This document shows, one piece after another, positions 12,801 through 24,800 of a stretch of DNA of 64,000 nucleotides. The notes under the pieces were generated by a model that made no database searches, was not told where the DNA came from, and worked only from the letters and a program-made list of their open reading frames with translations. Location of the stretch: NCBI GenBank assembly GCA_036898135.1, contig CM072519.1, positions 68,865,840-68,929,839 on the forward strand. Reading direction: 5' to 3'. This stretch comes from Oncomelania hupensis. Its lineage: Eukaryota; Mollusca; Gastropoda; Littorinimorpha; Pomatiopsidae. How positions within the stretch are numbered: the stretch's first letter is position 1; each line of letters starts with the position of its first letter. The position numbers and the translations under genes are program-made.

Positions 12801-15800
12801 CGCTTTTACAGTTCAGGAGCTGCTGAAGACACTGGCTGATGCAGGAGCTAACTGGAGCAGCCCTGAGGTTGCCACTTGCTGTTGCCTTAGGAACTTGGCC
12901 TGGCACTCCAAACAACTAAGCACAAACAGGGTGGAGAATTTTCCGCGAATCCGCGGATTTCCGCGGAAGGCATTGGCATTTCCGAGAAAAAAATATTGAG
13001 TTCCGAGTGTGAGAAGCTGAGGGGCAACCCTTTATTGGGCATAACGGCCAAAAGCGGCCGAAGGTCTAAACGGGCAAAACGTCCAAAAGCGTCCATATCA
13101 ACCATGTGGTTATATTCTCGCGTTGTTTGAAAGATTGCGAGACTTCCGGCAATTGACTTCCGGTTTATTCTGTTGTGAAAACATTCGACTGCATTTCCAC
13201 AAGTTTTCTCTGTGATGCGTTCGTTTTTTTTTTTTCAAATTTTTTTGTGTGTGTGCCTGAAAGGGATGGTTTGGATTCTTCGACTGATGAAGGGGAGTTT
13301 ACAGGCTTTCATTTATCAGACATTAAAGTGAGAGAAATGGACATGGAGTCGGAAGAAGAGATCGGTACCGACATTAGACAATTAGTGTCAGTAGTGTGGA
13401 TGCATACGATCTTTCAGACTGGCATGAAAGTGAAGAAGAGGGGGCTTGTTTGGACTTTTAAAAACTTTTTTTTTTGTATACACATGGAGTAATAAAAAAC
13501 AAGACACGTCAAGAGAAGTATAAAAAGGTAGATAATCAAAATAGAATTTATTTCTGTTCATTTTGCATTTTATTTCCTTTAAATCTATACACTAGTCACT
13601 AATACATAAGATGTGGTGTTTTTACTAACGTACCCCTAAATATCTCTAAAATTATAAAAATTCTTGCCTGTTTACAGCTAAAAAATAGACAAACATGTGC
13701 CCAGTAAAATTGGAAATGTGGAGTTTGTGTGTAACAGTGGTGGACCTCAAACTTTGTTAGGCCTACAAATCAAGATTCTTAACTTTTTTGAAAGACATGT
13801 GCATAAAACATTATTTTTTTGTGTTTGTTTCTATTCATGTTTACTTTTTGCTTTTTGCTTTCAGGAGAGGCCCTAAATTACTTTCAAAATTGCATAAATT
13901 CATTTTCTTCCAGGGGGCGAATACCGGGGCTTGGCCCCTGGGCCCAGGTCGGATTTCAGAGATTTCTTGATTTAGTTGTTCTCCACCCTGCACAAACCTG
14001 GGAGATGTGGGGAGATAGGACCTAGTGCTTTGCTGCTGTATTTATGTAACTGGCACTACCCATGTAGGAAATGAGTGTCATGATCTTTAAAGTCCCCGCC
14101 ATGGCATGTACAGACTAGACCTCGGTCTGTACTCTCATCCAAAGGAGTAAGGGATTTTTGCCTGTACATCAGGGTACTGTTATTTTTGTGGATACTCCAG
14201 GATGTCAACCAGCTTCCAACCACTGCATGCAATGTTGATAATAATCCGGTGCAAAATTGCTGTTTTCTCCGAGCACTCGTTCACACACTTTCATATGCAT
14301 TAACACCAATAAATCACTCAGTGTTATGGTTAAATATGACTAAAGTCCTTGTGCCTGTGTTTTGTGTCTTGCCCTCAGTTGCAAGAAAAAGAAACTGATA
14401 ATCAAATGGTATCCACCCTCACCCCCTCCGCCAGTCAACAAAAGGTGACATTATTTGGAAAACAGAAGTTTTAGGTTCTGGATTGCATGTTTTGTTTGTT
14501 TTTTGTTTGTTTGGTTAACTGTTATTGTTAATGCGTCCTTCAGTTTCTCAAGTTTTCAGTGGATGAATCTGCTTCAAAACCCAATTAATCATCAAAACCT
14601 GACTTAGTGATTATGTTTTTGTTTTTTTAAAATCATTACACTTACCCCTCTTGTTTGTGTGAAAACCCCAAACCCCACCCAGAGCTGTACAGTTTTGATT
14701 TACCTGCAGTTTGTATTTCTCTTGGGGGGGTGTTTTGTGTAGTTTTTTTCAGAGACCAAAAACTTGATATTTGATGCTGTTTTGTTTTGCCATTTGGGAA
14801 CCTTTTTCTAGACGTAAGTTCTGATATTTGTCCCACGTTAATTATTGTTCCATCCTTTGCATGGGTTTTTGGAAGCTTGACTTGCTGCCATTTTCCCCAG
14901 TGTACAGACAACACTAAGTGTAAAAATTGCATTTCTCATTGTAAGTTGATGGTGATATAACAGTAGTTGAACGACCCAGGAACACACATTTAATTGTACT
15001 AATCACAGATGTAAAGTTGTGTAGGTGTAAGAAAAATAATAATTTCAAAATGAATGAAAATCAGGTAATTTTAGTGTCACATTGAGTGAAAATCAGGTAA
15101 TTTTAGTGTGACTGTGAGTGAAAATCAGGTAATTTTAGTGTCACAGTGGGCGTTGTTGCCCCACTTAAAAGGTACGGTTGTGATATAAATCCATAAATGT
15201 ATTTGGTTTGGGGCTTTGCCCTTTTAGTTTTACTGAACTCTGGCCCCTGCGCCTTTTTCAAGATATTGGTTGATGGCTCCTTACCTGTGGGCAAAATAGA
15301 ATAAAACGTAGAGTGAACGACCACTGAAATGGATTACAAAAGAAACGGAAAGCAACGGAAATGGCAAAATCGAATGAAAGTGCCAATTTTACACGAACAT
15401 ATCATGGTTTTACCGAATTGTGAAACACACAACATCTCAATGCATGTGAAACAGCACTATGTCAACTAATATTTGCGTATTTTGTTTTGTTTAAATCAGT
15501 GTATGTATGCCTTATTGGATATATTTACCCCATCTGTGACCAAATAAAAATGTGGATAAAGAATTAAGTGGCATGCCTTATTCTCTGTGTCACTCTGTAG
15601 GCTGTCCATCGTTTTGGCTGTTTAAGATTTTGACTTGTTCCTTGTCTTATTTAAAAGCCTTTTTGCCACTGGAAAATGGAGTAACGCACAAAGGACTGCT
15701 AGCATTGGAAAGTTACATAAAGGAGAAACAAATGTGTACATAACAGTCAAGGAATGCTAATGTTGACAAAGACAAGACAAACAAAAAAACAATGCACATT

Positions 15801-18800
15801 TTGGAGCAAAGCTCTTCTTCAGGCAGACCGAACACAAGAGACTACAAAACTGTGCTTCCCAACAGAACTGCGAGACAGACTGATATGATATTTAGAAAAA
15901 AGAAGCGATAAGTGAGGGATATATTTGCCATTGTTGAGGCATGTGGTTTTAGAAGTGCACATTGTACTGGCGATTGAATTTTGTAGCTGCATGTTTATTG
16001 TTTTTATATATATATTATTTATTCCTTGTTCCAGCAGCTCACACTCAAGGTCTGGGTCTTCATCTCGAAGCTCGGTCAGCCGTTCGTCGATCAGTTCAAG
16101 GTCAGGGACGAGGTCACCGGAGCCAGCTCCCCCTGGTGTGGAACGGGGGGTGGTGGTGGTGGTGGCGGTGTTGGAGGTGGAGGTGGTGACAGGAATTATA
16201 GTGGACCACCGCCTGGTCGTTACATGTGAGTACAAACAATGCTGGCAAAATTAGGCTCATTTGTTTTTCTGTTTTGCCAAGAATATTGGTGATGTCAGAG
16301 ACTCGCTTTCTTCTCCCAAATATTTCAGTCTTTAGTTGATGAATTTCAACTGTACAATGTTCCCTTGATTTTGTGTGTTGCTACATTGATGTAGATTGTG
16401 TTTTGCAGTCATCGGGCACAAAGTGTAATGGGTGGAGTGAGCGGATGTAGGGATGTAAAAAAATGGTTATCAGTGATCTTAAACGTATTGCATGTATGCA
16501 GTGTTCACAGGCGGCAAAAGATCCAGCGCCTTGAGCAGCTATTGAGCTTGAACTGCGCTATGTAAGAATGATTCAGTAGGAAAGTTGACAGTGAAAAAAA
16601 CAAACAATATTGCGCTCTTTCTTTGGTTCTTTCGTGTACAGTTTCATTTCTGATCATTACTTCAACGATGACCAATCATCTCTTCACACATCCATTTTCA
16701 TTTTATAGGAACTTGTCAGTTTTCAGAGTACTAGTATTATCAAGATCATTATTATTATTATTTTTATTATGTTTAGCCTGGCCTGAAACGACTTTTCCAG
16801 TGTGGTCATTGGACAAATACATTTCTTATGTAACATAACTAAGTTGAGATCAGGGTCAGCATGGCTTGGTTGTATAGCGTTCAGTTTAGCACCAGCGTAA
16901 AGATGGATGTGACAGAAAAGACTATAACTGAAAATGAATGTTGCAACATTGCAGAGATGGACCTCGCAGTGCAGTGTCGGTGCGTGGTGGTCGCGGGGGT
17001 GGGGGGCAAGGAGGGGACTGGAGAGACCACGACAGGGGCCAGGGCGGTTACAACAACTACAACAATCGTGGCTACAATCGCGGCGGGGGAGGGGGACCCC
17101 ATCGCAGCAACCAGCAGCAGCATCGGCGACAGTACGTACAACAGCCACCCCAGCCCCCTGAAAGGAGCTTCCCCGCCGGATATGGCTATAACAGGCCGCC
17201 GGCTGGCAGGGTTCGACCTGGCGAACGCCGCATCCCTCCTGACGCTCTCAGGTAAGAAAATTAGAAAGAAGTCGTTTGTGTAAAATAAAAAATAAAAAAA
17301 GAGGTAAAAAAATTATGTTGTACGACAATCATAGATAATAACATCACACAGCACTGTTAGTATAGAATAAAGCATTAATTCATAAAGAAATAAATAAAAG
17401 CATCTAAATTCAACTATTCCCCAAAGTTCCCCATAGAACTAAGGAAAAACTACAGTATCATAAGACAATGCATAATGGTCCACTTGTTCGCTGCACTGTT
17501 GTTCTCATGCTGCTGCTTTTTTTAATTGTTGACTTCCCAAAGAATGACCCTTTGTGTGTATGGTGAACCGGTAGAACAACTAAGATTTCTTTGTGGAGGA
17601 ATGACTTTGAACATCCCTCCACTGCCGTGCCAAGTAGCCTTATCCCTCACTGTAGTCTACATACAAAAACAGAATGGTTCAGTCAGGTATTTAATCATTC
17701 CCACACAAATTCATTGTTTCAGACCCAGAAAATCCCACAGCGGCAGCACCAGCGGATCAAGTCGGTCTGGCTCCGGTTCAGGGTCCCGCTCCGGCTCTTC
17801 CAGCTCCTATTCCAGGTCAGGGTCAGGGTCACGCTCTGGCAGCTCAGCCTCTCACTCAAGGTCAAAGGGTTCACGGTCAGGGTCGGCCAGCAGCGTGTCA
17901 TCGCGTACCTCTAGGTCATCGTCTAGTTCCTCAGGCAGCGCAGACTCTAACAACCTGTACCGAGACCTGGGCGGCTCGTCGGCTAAGAAGAAAGGTGAGA
18001 GATCTTGCCTGGTTGTTGTAGACTTACATGTAGATCAAGATATAACACCCCTTCACTGGCTTTTTGCCCCCACTATGTTTCATTAGCTAAGTTAACCTTC
18101 TGCATCTTGATGGCAGATATGACGAATGTATTTGCATGGTAGGCTTTTCCAGAAGTGCAGAGTGACCAGGCAGAGAAGTTTGGGCCCTTTTAATACTGAG
18201 CCATCTGCTATCGTCAGTAAAGGATGTCTGTGCTGTGATTCTCAAGTATTCTATGCAATTGATATTTGGGTTTCTTTCAGGAGATAGCAGCAAAGAGGTA
18301 TATAAACTCGTTTGATTAAATAATGATCAGCGATTCTTATATCTGTGGCTCAGTTTCTGTGTGTGTCTTTCTAAATTTGCCTCTTCTTAGTATTTATAAA
18401 CACAAGTAAATATTTGTCTCTGAGGAGAATGGTCGGAGATGGGCCCTGCCTTGAACAGACAGAGCTCTTACTTTCTTAGCATTTCCTCTCCTACAATTGG
18501 TCGTTTCCCAAAGAGAAAACTACACAAAAACGTAAATCAGGACTGTGTAGAACATCATAATTTTTAAAAAAAGGTTAAAGTAATATCATAAGTCATAAAG
18601 GTTGAAGTAGCCCCATCATTCAAAAAAGGTTAAAGCAATATCATATGTTATAAAGGTTAAAGTAACCTCATCATTCAGAAAAGGTTAAAGCAATATCATA
18701 AGTCATAAAGGTTGAAGTAACCTCATTCAAAAAAGGTTAAAGTAATATCATATGTCATAAAGGTTAAAGTAACCTCATCATTCAAAAAGGTTAAAGCAAT

Positions 18801-21800
18801 ATCATAAGTCATAAAGGTTGAAGTAATCTCATAATTCAAAAAAGGTTAAAGCAATATCATAAGTCATAAAGGTTGAAGTAACCTCATAATTCAAAAAAGA
18901 TTAAAGCAATATTATAAGTCATAAAGATTGAAGTAACCTCATAATTCAAAAAAGGTTCATGTACTTCAAACATTGTGGGCTGTGTTGAATGTGACAAACT
19001 ATAGGCTTTGGCTAGCCTAGACATGTTTCATTGTTACCCTTGCTGGCTAGGTAGGGGTAGGAAAGCAGGCTGTACCATGATTTGTGTTTTGTTGTCAGTC
19101 AAAGATAAAGCCATTGAGGGAGCCAGGGGGCCAAAGGCTCCTAAGGTGCCTCATGTGATGGGCCCACCACAAATGGGCCCCCCAGAGCAGCCCAGAGGTG
19201 AGAAACTGCGCATCCCTCACCCTTTTGTTGTTGTCTTCGCTGTCCAATTTCCCCGCACCAGTTTGGCATTACTTCACCCATGTTGTGATTTAGCTGGGTC
19301 GTTTTGAAATCATTGACACACTAGCTCCTACATTTACTGATTTTTTTATTGGCTTGCTATTTTTATTATTGGTGTATAAGTGGTGTGGGTTTTTTTTTTT
19401 CAGTGTCTGCTCAGTTTACTTTTTAGTGATGCTTTGTTGTGTTTTTTATACAAGGATTGTGCTAGCATTGTTTTGATTTTACGTGGCACACACAAACACG
19501 CACAAAAGTCAAAATCGGTCATTCAGGATGCAAGATTTTATACATCCGAACGCATATACATCAAAAACGTTTTCTGTTACAAAAATAAACACTTTATCAT
19601 AGGACATCAATTTGTTAGTATGTTGACATTGGTACATGATAATGAAGATGGTGATACATCATAATGATGACAGTGACAATGTCGACGTTGAACACCAGGA
19701 TGACGACGACAATGATCGATGGCAATGAAGATAACAATGAATGACCGATGACAACCCAACTGGCAACTACTACAACCACAACCACTCCATATCCCATCCA
19801 AAAATAACAACAACGGTACACCACAGCCAAAGCAATATTTTTCTTTAACAGGATGCTGTACTTTTAGTCAAATGGATGTTCAGCAATATTTGTTGTACAT
19901 TTTACGCTATATAATTTTTGTGTTGTTGGTTTTATTTGCTATCGTATCACTTCTTTGAATGTTTGAAGCTTTGGTTCTCATTGTTGTGATGAAGGATATG
20001 CATGTTTTGTAACAAATAATTCATAGATGGGGTGTCGGATAGCGCAGTGGTTGGAGCACTCGCTACTGTGTCGCAAGTTAAGCATCGTCCAGTGCGGTTA
20101 GCACTTGGATGGGTGACCGCAAAACGTGAAGCGACAAATAACAACGCCCCCAGTTGACTCAACTGTGATTGAGTACCTACTCTCTTGAGGGTGGGGAAGG
20201 TAAAGCAGCGAGGGAGAGAGATGGGCATCACCCTCATTACGCTGGCCCAAGATAAGTGTGATCTCCAACATCACGCTCCCCTACGGCCACAAGGCTATGG
20301 GACTACCTTTACATTTTTTTTTACCTTTTTTAATTCATAGTTAGGATACATTGTACATGTAGCTCAATTGTTTTATTCGAATCGACCGCTTTTAATCAAG
20401 AGGCCGTCATCCTAAACTTGTGTTTTGCACAATTGCTTTGACACTGTTTGATTTGTAAACGGTGTACTGCAGAATATCGCAAGCAGCAGCATTTCTGCCA
20501 ACATTTTACTGCTGATTTCTTTCTTCCTGTTGGGTTGTGAAAGGAAACATATTTATATAAGATTGCTTTAAAATAGAATTATTTAAAAAAAAATTGCTAT
20601 CAAATTCTGCACCTCGGCCATGGGATGACTTGTTTTGGTTCCTACATGACAAGAAGTCTGAGAATATTTCAACCCAAGAACAGGCATTTATATGAGGTTC
20701 AACAACAGACTGCTACAGTGTTTCTCTCTTGTTCTTGCTTTTCTGTGTGACTGTTTTGGAATGCCCTGAGTGTTCTCTAGTGTAGCCCAGAATGAACACT
20801 AATACAAGGGCCTAATATCAACTTCAGCTTTGAGTCATGTATTATTATTTATAAAGCATTCCTAATAGTGATAAAGGTGACATTGTTTTGCTGGAACACT
20901 AGTAGTAGTAGTAGTAGTAGTAGTAGTGAGGACTAAATAGGTCGTGAAGCCTTTGCGAGTGTCCTTTCTTTGACTGGTTTAATTACTTTATGGGTCTGTT
21001 ATGCATGCACATTTTCATTCAAATCATTCATCATAGCTACAGAAAATCTCTTTAAATTTTAATAATTTAATAATTGCCTCCAACTGGTTTTTGAAAGAAT
21101 TTATATTAGGTGCCTTTTGTTTTAAGAAACTGGTAAAATCATTCCGAAAGGTAGCTATTCTGTTATAAAAACAAAACTTTCGCAGGTTGGTATTGCAAAA
21201 AGGTAAAGGTGGTCCCATAGCCTTGTGGCCGTAGGGGAGCGTGATGTTGGAGATCACACTTATCTTGGGCCAGCGTAATGAGGGTGATGCCCATCTCTCT
21301 CCCTCGCTGCTTTACCTTCCCCACCCTTAAGAGAGTATGTACTCAGTCACAGTTGAGTAAACTGGGGGCATTGTTATTTGTCGCTTCACGTTTTGCCGTC
21401 ACCCATCCAAGTGCTAACCGCACTGGACGGTGCTTAACTTGCGACACAGTAGCGAGTGCTCCAACCACTGCGCTATCCGACACTCCGGTTAGTATTGCAG
21501 TGCTGTACAAAGATTTTTCTATCAGAATTTCGGGTTCTGTCACAAAACCGTGCTTTACAAAAGTTATTCCAATTTAGGTCATCAATGCCATGATAAATTT
21601 TAAAAAGGTGGATTAAATCTCCAGGTATTCTATGTCCACGTAAGGAGCGCAGTCCAAAATATCTCAGTCTGTAAAAGATTGAACTTAATCCAATACAACA
21701 GCTAAGTCTCTCTTCTCCTCACAAGATGCCACTTTTTTAATGTCACTGCTAACCTTCATCAAATAATCATACTCAGGATTATTCCTTCCAACATGCAAAA

Positions 21801-24800
21801 CCTTACACTTCTCTCCATTAAAATGCAAATTCCATGTGTCGGACCACTCTTGCAAACGATCCAAAGCAAGCTGCAACACATCTTTATTGCTTGATTCGTT
21901 GTAGATTTTAGTATCGTCAGCGAATATTTTGCACATGCTACAAACAGAATCTGGTAAGTCATGTATAAAAATAGTAAACAATATAGGGACCAAAATGCTT
22001 TTTTGGGGTATACCAATCAGCACCTGTATTTTATCAGATATTGCATTTTCAACTTTCACCACTTGCTCTCTGTCATGTAAGAAATTCTTTATCCAGTTGG
22101 AAATGTTTACACATACACCATAGGTCTCTAGCTTTTGGAGAAGCCTTTAATGAGGATCAGTGTCAGATGTTTTTATAACGTCTAACTATATGGTGTCAGC
22201 CGTTTTTCTGTTGTGCTAGTAAGGAGGTTATATTATCTATAACCTCTCATAATTGAGTAACACGTGATTGTTTCTTTCTGAAACTATGTTGGCATTCAGT
22301 TTACAGACTATTCACAGTAAGATGATTAACGATCTCATCTCGGACTAGAGATTCTAAAACTTTGCATACAATTCAGGTTAGACTCCCTGGTTTGTAATTT
22401 CCTGCATCTGACCTGGAACTTAAAAAAAAGAAAAGCACTTACCTGTGCCGTTCGTCAATCTTGTGGTACAATACCTGTTGTGAGGGACATTTTAAATAAA
22501 ATGCAAAGTGATTCCGGCAGCTCGTTACACCACTGTTTAAAAACTCTGGGAGAAATACAGTCGAGACCTTGAGTGTTTGAAGGATTTAGTTCTTCAAATT
22601 TTTTGTTGACAATATGAAGGGTTATTAGGTTGTGGTTTATAGTGCACCCATTCCATTTCACCCTGTACCAAGCAAGGGAATATTATTCACATTCTCTTTG
22701 ACAAACACACTTGACAAAATTTTGTTCAAAGTCTCTGCCTTCTCATGATCTTCTGCAGCAAAGGTGATATCTTCCCTTTTTAAATGCACTTATTCCAGGA
22801 TTATGATGTGCTTGTATTCTTTTTAAATAAAATAATTTTACTGTGCGTTTTTTGTTTTTAATTCTTTTCTTTTTTTAACCCTTAGCCTGCTGACATGGTT
22901 TTCCTGCTCTGTGCTAAAGAAAATTTTGACTTACGATTAAAAATACACATGCCTTATTATATATGCCATTGTTGCTAAACTATTACACCTAGATATATAA
23001 AAGTATATATATCAAATGAAAGGAAATTGAATAAAGATTCCAAAGAACAGACACAAAAAAGTGTAAGATTGTAGGTTAGTACAATTATGGGATGGAAAGT
23101 TAGGGGCATGAGCAAACAAATTCACTCTCACTCAACTGCACACCCATTCTTGAAGTCATATGCAAAGAACTGCAAAATAGAAATAAGATTTATTACCAAA
23201 AATTATGTGAGTTAAAATGGACTGTAATGAAAGCCTGATAAATACAGAAATAGTCTGTGTAAAAGGCACATAATATTATTATAGATCTAGTGAAAATAAC
23301 GAAGTGTTTTTTCACCTACCATCGTCTGCTAAAGATTGAAGGCGGCGATCTTCTTCTTCGTCCGAATCGTAAGATTTCACTCCCTCCAGCCTCCGTCAAA
23401 TAAACATCATCACCCGCATCAAAATCTTTATCCTCACTATCATCATCTAAGTTTTCTTCCTGGAACATTTTCGCCACCTCTTCTGCCATGTATGTTCTGC
23501 GTGCCATGATGGCGACGAACGAGGCGGAAAATTTCACCCACAACAAGACAGTGCTTCGACACATGTTTTCTGTTTGAAAATTACCTCTAAACCAAAAGAT
23601 GTTTCTTTCCAAACCATTACAGTTGAAGGGAAACAACTTTTGTTTCATTATCATGACCAAGGATTTATTTTATAAACGCTTTTACCTCCCTTCGTACAAC
23701 GTACGTAGACATCGCATTAGGCCGGCTTTAACTCTTTCCCTGCCAGGCATGTTTCCACGTTTGTGCCAGACATTTCTCTGGCACTGGAAAGAAAGTTCAG
23801 TACCTTAGGCATTTAAGCTACTGTTCTTTCAATAATAGTTGTTAAATAGACATATTTCATATCAAATTAAAGGTAAAAGAGTGAAGAATAAGAAAAAAAA
23901 CCACAAAAATGTTAATTTGATTATGTTATTGAAATATGTGTTTTGAAAGCATGTTGATCTTTTTGAAATGATAAAATAAAATAAAAATATTTCTACATAC
24001 CACAGTGATAAAACAAATCTGGAGGAATAATTCCAGTCACTGAATCAGCTTCACACACCAGAAAGAAAATTTATTTAGGATCAAAATACACTTTACAGTT
24101 TGAAATTATATTGATTATTAGCAGAGTTTGACACACTGTCGATTGTGCCCATCACAATGCTTCAGTAAAATGCACAAAAAACACTCTAAAAACGAATCAA
24201 TTTGAAGAAACCACGCGCGTGTCGATCGAGAACGAAAGTAGAAAGAGTTATCTCTCTTTGGTTAAAATAAAACTTGGATTGGACTGCGCAAAAAAAACGG
24301 AACGAAACGGAATACTGAAATCGACGATATATCTTCGATTGGCACAAACATGGCGGCTCAGATCGACGATATATCGTCGATTGGCAGGGAAAGAGTTAAA
24401 CACCTCGTACTATGTACATAGACAGTGCAGCCTAAAGGTTAAATGTGCTTTGAGGTAGCTGTAGCGCTTTACAAATAATATAGTTATTATTAAAATCTTT
24501 TATTTGATCATGTTATGGTGCAGGTCCAGGAGACCGAAAACATCGAGGACCACCAGACCACATGCATCACCACAGACCCAGCAGCGGTCACGCTCCGCCC
24601 CCTCCTGGCTACCCAGGAGCACCAGGACGACCCCCACGACCTGAGGGCCATCCGGGTCACCCAGGACATCCAGGTCACCCAGGACATCCAGGTCATCCAG
24701 GTCACCGACCTCCGACCGCTGACCAGCCCCCAGCCCGCCCTGGTCACCCTGGACACCCTGTTCGACCTGAGAGAGGGGTCAGGCCTGACCGACCTGGTCG

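Noticed and set aside
18281..18297. Possible 17-base micro-exon of ZC3H18 (TTTCTTTCAG, then GAGATAGCAGCAAAGAG and GTATAT)
   Set aside because: Including it shifts the frame into exon 15. Exon 14 joins exon 15 directly in phase 1.
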